This document shows positions 26,300 through 39,217 of a stretch of 64,000 bases of DNA, one piece after another. The notes under the pieces were generated by a model, which worked only from the letters and a program-made list of their open reading frames with translations, was not told the DNA's origin and made no database searches. Source of the DNA: Ptiloglossa arizonensis (lineage: Eukaryota > Arthropoda > Insecta > Hymenoptera > Colletidae); the NCBI RefSeq assembly GCF_051014685.1, contig NC_135059.1:3782001-3846000 (forward strand), given 5' to 3'. The position numbers and the translations under genes are program-made. The first letter of the stretch is position 1. Each line of letters begins with the position of its first letter.

Positions 26300-27035
26300 A
26301 GGCGCCTTTTAATTATGCAGTAGGCAGCCCGGCGATCGTGCGCGGATAGTGTTCGTGGAGCGAAGTTGTCGATAAAAAAGAAAAAAAAAAAAAGAAAAAA
26401 AAAACAACGCCATCTTGGAAAAATAGTAAACGAGTGTCCGAGGAAGGAAATCCGCGAGTTCGTCGCCACGTACCCGCGGGTCGCGTAAAACCCTCGATGC
26501 GTGGTAGTTATTTTTAACTCGTTGTACTCGATCCCCGAGCACGGTGCTTCGTCGAAACGAGCGTCTCTTTAAACATTTTTTGTAAACAGAAAACGCATCG
26601 AGAACACAACAGGAAAGTTAAGAACGAATCTCCATTAACTTTACGGCCACTGAACCTTCAAACCCCTCTAACGCTGTCAATTTTACGTATTTCTTTTTAA
26701 TACTCCAGGGACACATCTTCAAGACCCGGTACTGTAGGGAGACAGGAAGATCAGTCGTGGAAAGAATTGCGAAACGTATCGGTCCGGACGTGTCGGTCTT
26801 ACCAAGGCCTACATTCGAGCAAACGATACTCGACACTGTCCACGTTTTACTTACCCATGGTACTACTACTCTTAACTCGGTACCGATCTTTCTTTCTCTG
26901 GAATACTTTCGCGTGTGTCGCGTAGATACGTATAACTCGCCGATTCGAGAGATCAACGCTAGACTTACCAACCTTAGGGAAACGTAATGCGGATTCACGA
27001 CGTAAATAGATGATTTTAATCGCTCCTTATTCGTT

Positions 27036-27206
27036 GGGGGGATCCTGAACAGGGCTGTTATTACCGATATGATAAAACTCGCTATCGCAGTACACTGTGT
27101 AAGAATACATCGAAAATAGCACAAGGGTCTCGATGACTCTCGTGAATGAACAATTGAAAGATGATTCGAAACGTGGGGAACAAAAACAACCCTGTTCAGG
27201 ATCCCC
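27036..27206 (+). mobile_element. MITE copy 2 with about 23-bp terminal inverted repeats
   Basis: The left end reads GGGGATCCTGAACAGGGCTG and the right end CAACCCTGTTCAGGATCCCC, an almost perfect inverted pair around a core of about 125 bp. It is about 171 bp long and non-coding. The superfamily is not clear from the termini alone. Confidence 0.75.
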
Positions 27207-28897
27207 TTCAAACGCCTGCTTTTATAAAAAAATTTACTTCAAATTCCGTAACACGTTCTCCGAAGACATTTTCCATTCCATACGTGTTGTCAATCTTATA
27301 AATTTCTTTTCTCCTCGCATTTGGTTTACCAGAAACAACCAAGTATACTCGAATGTACCTGAATCTGTCGGTAGTATCAGCGTTAACACAGTATTCACGC
27401 GACAGCGATGATTTTTTATTCATCATCCGTACGAGTGAGATAAGAGCTGTACGTAATGTACATAATGTTGCATTGCGCGCTGTACATCGTACAAAATGGT
27501 ATATCGAACAACGAGCGCGCAAAGGAAATAAAATTCGAGAATCGATTTGATTCTTTATCCTCCGGATCGGAATGCTCCCCTTAACTCGAATCGATACGGA
27601 AACGGAGCAACGAAAAGGCAAAGAAACCTCTTCGAGGGGTTCTAGGGGTAGCCGCGCGAAACAACGCGGAAAGTTAAAAAGCTAACGATCGTTCCGCTAT
27701 AACTATCGCTATACGACGAACGCGACTGTTTGATACGATTACCGTGAAAACTTGGCTGCATCGAGCAGCGTGGAGTGCGGACAAAGAGGGGTAAAACTAG
27801 GTAGATGGTTCAATGGGCTGGAAGCAGGGGGTGTAAACGGCAAGAGGCACGAATCCTCCAACTTCTTACCTCCCTTGGTGTTCACCCTCTATCGTCGTTC
27901 TATCGATACCCCGTCGCGCTGTTGCGTCGTACGATCACCTTTCATCGAACGGGCAACAAAACCGTCGAGGAAACCGTTCACAGCAGCGGTCTCCCGGCTG
28001 TATTTAACGTACATGCTCGTACACTTAACGCAAAGAAAAATGCACGAGACGCGAATTTTCCAGTCGTTGCGCCACCGGAGAGTTATCACCGTTAAAATGG
28101 CACCACGCGTGACGATTTTACGTTCGAAATTCGTAGATGAACGAAGCTTCTTTTCGCGCGCGAATTACTACTCGTCGATCTTGGTCGATTCTCGCGAACA
28201 GAATTCTTCGAAGGACTTAACAGCAAAGGTGAACGTTTGAGATTCTTTTTCGAGGGAATGACTCGGCACATTGTCCATTTTCACGGATAATTCTGATGCC
28301 CAAAATATTGTGGAGGATGATATATATGTATAGGAAAATAATCCTATTCTTCTAATATTGTAATATGTTCCCTCTGGATTACAGATGGAAATATAGGACA
28401 TATAGGATATATATACAAAAGGAAAAGACAAATCCGCGGAACACACACACGCGTTTTCTCGAAAACTCTTTCTAACTTTTTCCCGATACCGATCGACTCA
28501 CATCCAGTCGCTGGTTACATTAAAACTCATCTTTTGTCTATCGCAGCTGGGCTTCAATGAGCTATCGATTTACCGAAACAGTCGCTCACTCGATCGAAAC
28601 TTCACTCGATTCGCTCGCGCAAAACTCGTCCCTATAATATGGTAAAAATTTATCACACTGCTTTAATATCATCTGCGGACAAATAATTCCGAAGATTGAA
28701 TTCTACGAGAGAAGAATGATCCAGATCGTTAAAGTCTTCTTGCTTTCGGTTTCAAATCGAACGAAAAGGACCATTGAACGATCAATGCGACGAATATGAC
28801 AACCGTGAATGTTTTTACTCTGCAGTGTACGATCGATCTAGTTGACAGTATGCGAGGCAATTTGGGAAAATGACGACCAACGAACAACGTATAAATA

Positions 28898-30269
28898 TCG
28901 AGGTGTATTAAAGTTAAGGGAGAAGATTATCTAAAATTAATTTCATTATAATACAACGAGTAGTTTTGAAGAAATACCAGAGACGCTCTTGTTGAACAGA
29001 CCTTGGAACCGTGTTTCCGGGATACTCATCGATAACGGAATCTCGTTGCAAGTGAACTGGCTGCAGATCGTTAAAATGACCGCCCCCGAACCACGTGTGC
29101 ATCGAGTGCAATTTGATCTTAACGCCAGAGGGATCCATCTGACTAACCCATTTGCAACTTCGATGCAGCAAGTATTCCGTACCGGTAAATATTATCCGTT
29201 CGAAACTTTCCGAGATCGTTCCTGAGAATGTTCCCTTGTATTCGCACGTTGATTCCCACAGAGTTGGCCGAGCGTATTATTTCACGAACGAAACTTCGTT
29301 TGCGGACAACCGATAAGTATTTAACGATAATCGAAGAATGGTATTTCTCTATTACGAAGTTCCAGTAACTAAACGCATCTAGCTTCTCGAGAATTCCGTG
29401 GTTGTCTGTTTACGACATGGTCTGGGTTAGGTCTGGGTTAGGCACCGAGATTTTTCTTGGAGAAGGAGGACCTGTATAATCTGCCTCTATTTCCATCGCT
29501 GGAAACTCTAATCGACATCAATCGCATCTAATCTGTAACGCTGTTTATTCGTACTTTCCGTTGTAATGGTTCGTACAAGATTGATTTTCGCTCGCAAAAT
29601 TCCACAGCAGATGTCTCATCCCATTCGAACACACATACAAACAACATACGTAACAGACACACGCTGCAATTAGTTACGGACTAGATATCGGGATATACCC
29701 GACGATTCTACAATTCCCTAACCTATCGTTTTTCCTAACGGTATTCAAAACTTACAAACGGAACAATTATCGAGGCAGAGTAAACCCAACCACGTGGATT
29801 GAACACGAATCGATACAAGGCCGTCTAATCTTCTCAAGTTATTCGAAATCGACAACGCGTTCTATCGGTCCGTGTAATTTGCGTTCTGTAGTTTCTGAAA
29901 ACACGGTTCCAAGGTGCGGTCTGTTCAACAAGAGCGTCTCCGGTATTTCTTCAAAACTACTCGTTGTATTATAATGAAATTAATTTTACACGCTCTTCTC
30001 CCTTAACCCTTTGCGGACGGGACGGTTCAAAGTGAACCGTACCGTGGTGCCGAACTCCTGCCACGATAGTCATTTAAAATTGCCAGCGCATATTTCTGCT
30101 TAACCTCGGCCATCGACATGCATTTAGGTGGGACACATATATGCGTTTCTCGGCTCTATCAACTGTTTTCGCCAAACGCATATACGAGTTCTTCGGCCAA
30201 TTTGATGATTTGCGTAAAACGCATATATGCGGCGCTCGTCCGCAAAGGGTTAACTACAATACACCTCGA
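28898..30269. mobile_element. Inverted-repeat DNA element with ~120-bp arms, interrupted
   Basis: The left arm (28898 to about 29016) starts TCGAGGTGTATTAAAGTTAA and continues GGGAGAAGATTATCTAAAAT. The right arm (29898-30006 plus 30254-30269) is its reverse complement with few differences and ends AATACACCTCGA. The right arm is split at a TTAA by a second element. The ~880-bp centre shows no convincing transposase, so this is a non-autonomous element. The outer ends faintly resemble mariner termini, but the flanks show no clear TA duplication. Confidence 0.75.
30003..30253. mobile_element. TTAA-flanked MITE (piggyBac-like), nested insertion
   Basis: The element is TTAA, then CCCTTTGCGGACG at 30007-30019, an interior of about 217 bp, CGTCCGCAAAGGG at 30237-30249, then TTAA. 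The 13-bp ends are perfect inverted repeats. A TTAA target and termini starting CCC are the established signature of piggyBac-type elements. The interior has a small hairpin (GGTTCAAAGTGAACC) and repeated GCATATATGC motifs and no coding capacity. It sits inside the right arm of the larger element, whose intact left arm shows the single TTAA of the empty site. Confidence 0.85.
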
Positions 30270-30928
30270 GCACACCGTATTTAATACGCGACGATCGAGC
30301 TCATAGAAACGCGTACTTCGTCCGCTCGATCCTACCTGCGACCTTTAACGAAACGTGAATTTTTTCGCGAAGAAACAAACGCGATTCTCGAGGTCCACAT
30401 CGATAGATCGATTCCAAACGCGTCGGTGTCTTTTTCGTGCACACCGGAAACCGGTTCGCGACGAAACGCGAACACGTTCGTACGACGACTGTCGTTTAAC
30501 GTCGAATTATTTTTGTGAATTATTGTCGCTCGCGCCCGCCGTCGGAAATTGAATCGACGTTGCGGACGACGATTTACGAGCAACCTGCGAACAAACTTTC
30601 GAGCTGGATCGATCGCTGTAAGTGAGGTTTAAGATCGAACAATGCGAGAACACCGCTCAGCACTGTGAACGCAGAACGAACGAGGAACACCGCGATGACG
30701 GTTTAATTATCGAAATTGCATCGCGACTCGCGCCGATAAACCGGCTCCGTTGCACGAACCTTTACCGATTACGTAGGCAAAAAAACCTTGCAGAGATCGA
30801 AAGAGGTATCTCTTGTTTTATCCTTTAAAGGCTCCGTATCCGTCCAGAGCTCTCGGTACATTAAAAAGAAACTGTTTCGCGCAATAACGCAACGATTGCA
30901 TCTTTACCGCACCGTGTAAAGGAAAAAT

Positions 30929-30981
30929 GTATATATAAAAATGTATATATATATGTATATAATGTGTATATATATATACAA
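30929..30981. repeat. TA/TATG microsatellite
   Basis: TATATA tracts interrupted by TGTATA units. An ATGTATATATA motif is repeated. Confidence 0.9.
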
Positions 30982-31660
30982 AGGGCGATGCTTGGCCGCG
31001 CTGTCATTAAACCCAAGTTATAACGATAAAGAGAAACGAGTTGAAGATTCACGAACAGATGTGTATAATTAATGGTGGTGCCCGCGTAAAGAGGGGTAGT
31101 TCGGAATCGAGGTTTTGCTCACACGGTTAAGGGAGAGGATAATGGAAAAGCGAGGATGTAATCGGACGAGAGGTTGTAATAACGGGGCACAGGGTATGAA
31201 AAGGAACGAAAGATTTTAGTACAGCGCGGGAGTCGAAGGTAGGGGTCGAGTAACCGGAAGTAGTAACATTTTTCGCGCAGAGTCTGTTGACGGAACTCGT
31301 CCTCGAAGCTCATCCGACAGATTCTGCGTTAGACGCGATGCTATTAATCATTCATCGAACGATCCCGATCACTCGATTTCGGTTCATAATTAGATCGAAC
31401 GGATCGTTCGAACGATTGATAACGTAGTGTCTGAGACAGGATCCGACGAGTCTTATTGACAATTGCAACTAAATAGGAAACGAAACGAAACATTGTTCTT
31501 TGTACCGGAACTGTTACAGTGGAACTTTATTTATACGAACCGAAAGGTGCATAAATAGGTTCGCGTAATCGGGTATTTCGTATAATAGGAGCTCATCTAC
31601 TTCCCCCCACCACAGTTTAAGCGTTACCCGCTTTTACTATCTAAACCACCGACGGTGTGT

Positions 31661-32071
31661 ATATTATGCGGAATAATTTATCAAATTATAAATAATTGAT
31701 ACTTTGATAATAGCTAGATAACAGTAAATAACGTGACTATGATACAACCCTCTGCTACGCTTCACGATTCTCAGCTCAACGTTCCTCGGCTCGATACTCT
31801 TCGGATCAACCCTGCCTTTTCTCCCGAAAAAACGAGAGGCCCTTATCCGCTTCCCTTCGCTCCCACCACGCACTCCCTTGCACCTTCGCTCGTTGCTCAC
31901 CAAATTTCGCTCACCGTACACACGAGACGCCCGTCGTCAACTGCCTTTTCGTTGGGTCTGCTCCGACCCCTACTTTCTCCTTTATTCCCCTTTTCCAAGC
32001 ACGACCCTTCAAACTGTGTTCTCTCATAGCTACGTTTTCCTAAACCTACGTTATGCTAAAATTACGATACT
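31661..32071 (-). repeat. Dispersed repeat family 1, copy a (reverse orientation)
   Basis: Read on the minus strand, this starts AGTATCGTAATTTTAGCATA and ends near GATAAATTATTCCGCATAAT. It aligns along its length with 39218-39674 on the plus strand, sharing the segments CAAATTTCGCTCACCGTACA, GGCTCAACA-like motifs, and GTTGTATCATAGTCACG (as read on the appropriate strand). No coding capacity or clear terminal repeat; an old non-autonomous element or LTR piece is likely. Confidence 0.7.
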
Positions 32072-32079
32072 ATAATTAT

Positions 32080-34540
32080 ATATATACTTTGTACAACGAT
32101 ACGTACAATACACATGGAACATATGAATTTGAAAAGACGATATAATGCTAATTATGAAAGAAATTAACAAATATATTCGACCGAAGATTTTACAAGTACA
32201 AGTCTTCCAGTTTTTGAAAATATATTAGATCGTCTTGTATACTCGATTCTGGTCACTCTTTCAACCATTTAATAACCTTGTTTAACGCAGAATGCATTCT
32301 AATGTATTTGAAGATTAAAGCGAAAATTATCTTCGTCGAGATCGACAACCGAGCGTCTCCAATTCACAGAGGGTTCTCAGATAATAAGAGCTCGGTTAAT
32401 CATTTAATCATTCCAAAAAATGGAGTTTCGTTGTATAATTTGTTACGAAATCTCCGTCCGAAAGCGTAGAAATTATCCAACGATCTTTTTTCGCGTTTCG
32501 AGAGACACCTAATCGGTAGACACTCGAGGCAAGACAACGGTCCGGTAGTTTCAGCAATGGTGGACAAGCGATGGGAACAATCGGTCATCCAGCCGGCGAA
32601 CGCTTTCCCGCGTCGCGGTGTACAACGGCTGTCCGAGCTGTCCTTTTCATCGAGCCAACCAGTCGGTTGTTTTTTACCGCTGGGTAGTGTCGAGAGAAAT
32701 GAAATATACACGCGGACTAAACGATCGACGACAATGGGGCCGCGATGGAACCGGCTGAAACCGCTGGAAAGGGACAACGTCGAGTCGCGTAACGCTCGTG
32801 ACTTTTTTCCACGTTTTCCGTTCTTCGTTCGCGAATCGGCGAAACGCGCATCCCGATATCACGAAACGGAAGGAACACACGCGTAACACCTCGAAGCAAA
32901 TTCGGACGAACTTCGTGACGCTCGTAAAATTCTTTTTATGTTGTGTTCGTGGACCAGATCGAAACAGGAGACAGCTCCGAACGTCTGTTCCGATTCTTGC
33001 GCGACACGAAAGCCACGACAGTGGTTTACGATTTTGTAACGGATTTATTGTTACATTCTCAGAGATAATTATCGGTGACGATCGCAATTGCGTTGTCAAT
33101 TGCAAAAGCGAGTGAACTTCTCGAGAAAACTTCTCGATTTCCTTTTCCACCTGTGCTCATTAACATCGTAATGCTAGAGCGTTGAAGACGTGGTTCGTCG
33201 TCCATCGTTGGCAATATTTCGCAAGTTCGTGCGCAAAGTAAAGCGGTCGTGGAAATCTTTCGAAGTTTTACATTTCTCGATGCTTCTTCGTGGAATTTGA
33301 AATGAACTCGATGCGGTGCTCGAAACTTTCGAACCTACTTTCAATGTTTGTACAAATTTACTCTGTTTGCTTCACGGAACAATGAGACCTATTTCGCTTA
33401 ATTCTTATTACGGAGGACGTGTTCATCGTAGCGCGGTGAAGAAACTGGTGAACGCGACTTTGGTGTAGTTTCATCGGACGTCATTGCTCGGAATACGATC
33501 TTTCGTTACACGAAGCAGTAGAAAATTGACCGACAAAGCTGATCGAACTTTCTTGATTCGATAAGGGAGATAAGTTGAGCCACCACCTTTGAAGCATTTG
33601 TTCTTCTTCGTCGTCGTATGGCCTAAAATCGTGCACACAGTCGATGCAAAATATTTTTCCTCCCAGCGGGGAGGAATTAACGTTCGAATGTAAGTTCGAA
33701 TTAACGTCGTTTTTTGCGAGTGAGCAAATAACGATTTACTTCTGGTTACACTATTGTAGTATCATAAATCACGGGACAAATAGACGGTTTGAGCGTTAGG
33801 TGTTTGCCAAAGAGAGAAAGTTTGAGAACGAGTATAGGAACGTGTGACTCTATGCGGTGGATCGTAACGACGAAAGAGGATTGGTCGTTGGAACAGTGGA
33901 GTTTTCAGCTGATACGAAGCAGATCCACCATCTAATTAACCAACATTTATCGTCCTAGTGACCACCCTAGACAAGTGCACCCAGCTTGTGTCTTTCGCAT
34001 CCCCCAAGACTAGTATAGTCTCCTCATCTACGTCACCTAGACCCAGAATGGAAAATGTTGGAATAAATACAACAATGATCCTAAGGGTGCCAGATGTCCC
34101 TAGCGAATGATCGTAGCTTAAAACCGTAGAAACAAAGGACTCGTGAATTCGATTAGCGAAGTATCGGTACGAATCGAAAATGACTCCGGCAAGGAACTCG
34201 TTACTGCGGTAATCGTTGAGTCGATAAAAGACAATGACGCAAATTTTTATAGACAAGGAAAATATAAAACAATCTTCGATTTTATTCAATGCTCGATGCA
34301 TCTCCGAAGTCTCTGCGTTTTGTACACGAGTCGAGGCACAGATTCGACCTGCTCGGTATCGACGTGAATTTCGCGCGATCGCTCGGTGCGGAAAATCTAT
34401 CGTCGAAACGACGCGTTCGTTCTCAAATTTCTGGCAAGCGGACAAATTACGAAGCGTTGTAATAAATAATCATAGCACGGAACGTCCATTTCGACGCGAC
34501 AAATTGCGCACCTGATCCAAAGTCCCCCGCTTCCCCCTTT

Positions 34541-34572
<32 letters not shown>

Positions 34573-37500
34573 TATCTATCCATCTATCTACCTATCTCTA
34601 TCTCTCTCAATATGCTCCTTTTCCGTATTTCCAAATAGCGCGCGCGCACACGGAACGCTGCGAGTGCTTTCGACGGTTTGTTCGTATCCGAGGGAACAAA
34701 TCGATGTCCCATCGTTTGGAGTGCCGCGATCAGCGTTTCATTTCCTTCTGTTTAGCGAGACGTCGTATCGAGAGTACGTGGTCGCTCGAGTTATTGGCAA
34801 ATTGGTCGTTTTCGGGACCCGCGCGGCTCGTGATCGTCGTTTCTGCGCGACGTCGATTCGCGGGGCCACGAGGAAACGGAGCGAGGACAACCCCGATAAA
34901 TAAAACCGGGTTTTCTACGTTCCTTTTCCTCGCGGGGATGAGTAATTTCGGCCGACGGCGAAGGAATTACGACCGTATCGCGTGTCGAAGACGATAAAAA
35001 CCGTCGGAGCCTTCGCGAGGTAAAGGAGAGTGCAATTCGTTTTTAAAGCGGGAATCGTTTCGTCGCGACGCGCCACGAGAGTGGAAAAATAGAAGTCGCG
35101 CCGGCGGGGAAACCGCGACACGCCGACCAGCTGGGTAATTTTCGCGACATTCAAGTTTCGCGAATCTTCTCAAGGATACCGTGCACGTACACGCGCGGAC
35201 CGTAACCGACGATTTCCTCGTGGATCACGAAGGCATAATTTCACGTCCCCTGGCGGCACGAAACGGTTTTTAAGCGGATTCCCGCGCGTTTCGGAATCGA
35301 AAAACGGCCAATCGAGATTTTTCCGTCGAGGGACCTACACACGGCGAAATATATAATATTTAATAGCGAAATATATAAATAGCACACAAAGTTTGCTTTT
35401 ATCGGTACAGTTACTCGTGACACTGCGCGGATATTTTTCGTACGCTCTAATAATACGCGCGTGTTGTCGATAACGTCCTGATGTTGTATCGAAAGTGTCG
35501 TAGTAATTGTATTCTACGCGAGGGTAACAAATAGCAGATAACAAAGTCGCGATAAGTCGATAGCAACTCCGTTGTAAAGAATTGAGACGATTTTTCTCTC
35601 GGATGCTTCCTGCGGTCAAAAATTTGGCGATCGTAAAACAGTGATTTTCGGAGTGTGATCAGTTTTAACGTCGAATAACTGCTTCGTTTATTTATCAGCT
35701 TACGGAGTAATTCTTTACTTCGCAAAATGAAATTTTAAATCGACTTTAATTAGATATAAATTTTTAACGTTAGCCAGCGGTGTTGTTCGATTTGGTACCG
35801 ATTGTTCGATAAACCTTAAAAACAGAACTAGCAAGTTCCAACTGCATAAACTTGTGGGTTCCTTAATACGATCAATTTTTCTGAAAAGTGTCAGAATCTA
35901 CACTTCATTGCAAACGAAGATGTATTACACTTGCTATTTGCTTCATCAGATCTGTATATAAATAGCTTAAGAACAGAGCCAAAGAAACAATTTTTAGAGA
36001 TACACGATGATGTAAAAGCATTACTCTTTTATGTAAAATACCTTCAACAATAAACGTTTAATCAAATGAATATTTTTTTTCTCTTTAAATAATTAATTTT
36101 AGTGTTTTGTTGGTCTACCATAAACTTCTCAAAACTCTCAATAGATTAATTCAAACTCTTATTTAGTTTCTATATCCTATAGTTTCTATATTTATATCTT
36201 TATAAATTCAGACTACCAATTCGTAATAAATAAATTCGATATCTCCTATACTAAGGTAAATATACCAATAAAATATGAAAATATGACAATTATTTAAAAT
36301 ATGCATTCAAGGAACCGGATCCACCATTTCGTTTTCAGCAATTTTGATTTCAGATTCCTAATCAACGTCCTCGAAAACGTTCAAATACCAATATTGATGT
36401 AAATCGATGTTTCCATATTGATGTTCCACAATCTTTTTCATAAATTGGCCGTTTCGAACTACTTTGCACCGTGACAAACGTAAATCAGGGTATGACCGTG
36501 TCATTAAATAAAATCAGTACCTTTCTTCTTTTATCTTATCCCACGATGGATGGAATTTTCGATACGTCGATATATTGTAAGAGAATATTGAAATCATCCG
36601 GATGAAAAATAAATCTCAAAGAAGATTTAACTGTTCGTGTCTGCAAATCCGTTATCCACCATGAAAAGAATTCGTTCCCCTGTCTCGTCGCCACTTTTCC
36701 GGCAAACTTTCGTAATCGTACGTAAGATTTCGCACTCCGGGCCATTATAGTTGGCAAAATGGCAGAGATTGCGAAACTTCCGGGACCGAACACCGTGCAT
36801 TTGCAAGCAGCGAAATCCCCTCCGATGGTGGGCAAGTTTCTTCCACGGGGAGGGAAGTTCCCGACGCTTTTTAAGTTGCGACGCGGACGCTACGTACGCC
36901 TCGAACGCAAGAGGAATCGAACGCGGGAAAATAGAGAAGCAACGTGCCGAGGCTCGAGTACTCCATGTTTCGTAATACGGACGATAAATTGAAAAATACT
37001 TGGAATAACCGAGTGCACGGGAGTTCCCGGGGGATCGAGGATAACGTCTTTCGGGTGTCTTCGAAAATTGGTCCCCGGTGTTGCAACTTACTTCGGGAGA
37101 AGTAACCCGCGAGCTTCTTACCCGCGACCGTGATGCAGAAATATTTTCTATCCACTCGAGTTACGAGCTATGTGGAAGAAAGAAGGGGATACCGCAAACA
37201 TTTGTGCAGAGTTATCGCGAGACTTCGATTCCAAAGCTTCACGGAAACGATGGATCCTTCGTTCGACATTTTCTTCGGTTAACGTCGATAAACGACACGA
37301 ATGTACGACCGATACACTAACGTTAGCGGGGACATTTGTATAATTTTTCGAAGCGATACTCGAATACGAACAACGTTATCCGAACATTTAACATTTAATC
37401 TGACAGTGGTAGCGGAACTTTTGAAAATATTTGGTAAAATGAATGTACTTGATCAGAGATGGAAGCTACGGTTACGAAGATGCGTGGGAAGATACGCGTA

Positions 37501-37690
37501 CACGCGATGCGTTTATCGAGAAATTAAAAATAATACATAATTGCATAACCGATCGTCAGACGATACATAATGTAGGACGTAAAGTGAGTGTCACGCGCTA
37601 CGCGACCAATCGACCCTCGATGACCAATACTTAATTTAGACGACAATGATCATAACCTGGGTTCTTGCAAAGCAGCGAAACATCTGTCGA
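32080..37690. other. Non-coding stretch, no supported gene
   Basis: Only short overlapping frames and the microsatellite at 34.5 kb. The part from 35.7 to 36.5 kb is notably AT-rich. A minus frame at 36835-36536 has no supporting splice sites. Confidence 0.45.
34541..34612. repeat. TC / TATC microsatellite
   Basis: A pure TC run passes into TATC and TCTATC units over about 70 bases, with CCATC interruptions. The region 33.1-34.5 kb before it shows no supported gene. Confidence 0.9.
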
Positions 37691-37694
37691 ATTA

Positions 37695-37860
37695 TTAGAG
37701 GAACCTTTTCCAAATTTTATTATTAATTTTTGCTTCCAAGAACTTTAAGTTCGAATCAGACAAGACAATTTCCTCTTCCACCGACACAGCTATCCACCAA
37801 TTAGATACAACCTTCTCCACCTTTCTCATATCCAAATCGGTCAATAAGATCTCAAACCAA
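37695..37860 (-). CDS. Candidate terminal exon of unknown gene
   Basis: A good acceptor (GTTTGCTATTTCATGTAG) is followed by an open frame of 54 residues to TAA. It begins WFEILLTDLDMRKVEKVVSN and ends LEAKINNKIWKRFL. Residue choice (Lys, Glu, Leu, Ile, few Arg) is more protein-like than most frames here. An upstream donor at about 38,045 (GATTTGAT then GTAAGATG) is in the matching phase 2. No homologue recognised; it may also be a gene or transposon remnant. Confidence 0.25.
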
Positions 37861-38080
37861 CTACATGAAATAGCAAACACCCACGAGAAGCGAGTTTTCA
37901 ACGAAAAACGCGCAACAAATATTTAAGAAAATATTAAGAAAATAGTCAAACTCGACACTATTCTCGCGTTTCATCGAGAAACAACTCTTTCGTATTCTTC
38001 TTCTTTTTTTTTCAATTATTCACTGTGCGCAATTTTCATCTTACATCAAATCCTTTAATAGTACACGTCCGATGAACAGT

Positions 38081-38254
38081 TTAATTTTTCGAAATATCGA
38101 AGTACGAGTCGGTGATTCGAACAGCAGTTTGTGTGAAATTATTATACGAAAGCAATTTGTCAGGGTTGGTGTTTCTTCCTCCTGATTTCTTAGCTCCTGC
38201 ACACCTGAACACGGTCGGAGAGCCGCGCAAAGTAGCTCGTTTGCTCGCAGACAT
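38081..38254 (-). CDS. Candidate small coding segment, unknown
   Basis: The minus frame reads MSASKRATLRGSPTVFRCAG, then AKKSGGRNTNPDKLLSYNNF, ending VRITDSYFDISKN and TAA. Lys, Asn and Asp use AAA, AAC and GAC, and the segment differs from the CGA-rich background. An acceptor-like CCGTGTTCAG or GTGTGCAG lies inside it. It could be the end of a small gene, a remnant, or chance. Confidence 0.15.
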   Translation of the reverse strand: MSASKRATLRGSPTVFRCAGAKKSGGRNTNPDKLLSYNNFTQTAVRITDSYFDISKN

Positions 38255-39217
38255 TATGGAACGATTACTCACAGAGAAACTGCGCCGGCGAGAGATCACG
38301 TCGCGCCGTTGGAATTTCCCTCGGCCCCGGGAAACTCTCGGGAAAGTATTCCCGTATTAATTTTCGAAGGGCGCGGTTCAATTTTTGTCGGTCGTCCTCC
38401 GACCGTGGGTCGCGAAACGATTGTCGAAATCGCTGAGAGAAGAAAAAAGGAGACGGTATTCAGAAGCACCGAGCTAGAATCCAGCCAGAAGGAATTACGC
38501 TCTCCCAATTCGAAAGTTTCCGCGCTACGGCGATACGAAGAGCCATCGAGAAGCGAAAAATTTAAATATTTCAACTACGGAACGGCGAAAATGCAAATGG
38601 AAGCGTGTACGCCCGATTCCTCGAGAACGAGGACTGACCCCCCATCGTCTCTCCCCGAAAAAATGATCGCTCGACGAGATTTTTCTTTCGTCTCGTTTCT
38701 CGCCTCCCCGCGTATCCTCCGAGCCATTCCTTTCATCTACGAGGAAACTCTCGATGGCGATTGTTTTCAGTTGAATTCCAAAGTCGTTCGGTGTAAGCTC
38801 CGCCGAGCAACCGAGCACACAGAACTGCGGAAACTTATTCGATTAATTGTCCATCGAACGGATCGACCGTAATTGTTCGAGTTCGCGGGATAATTGGTTT
38901 GAAAAGATTTGACAGGAATGAAAACTCTTTTACGTCTAGGAACTTAACGCGCGTTAAACGTCTCTAACGTGAACGAATATACCTGACGTAAAGTTACAGT
39001 AACATATTTTAATTTCGAGCGAAATTTTTGAACATACTTGTACGTTCGCTCAATAACAATTAGAATAAACGCAACCTTTCGAAACACTCCGACAGAACTC
39101 GCTTTTATTCTTCTTCCGAGAACTGTTCGTGGCAAGACCATGGAACTCGTGTCTACCATTTTATTAAATATTAAATATTGTTGTACGCGTTAATGATTCA
39201 CTACGCTCTGTTGACAC

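Noticed and set aside
26759..26985. Three consensus minus-strand donors (near 26,855, 26,808 and 26,965)
   Set aside because: No coding frame or acceptor pairs with them. They lie between two MITE copies in repetitive sequence.
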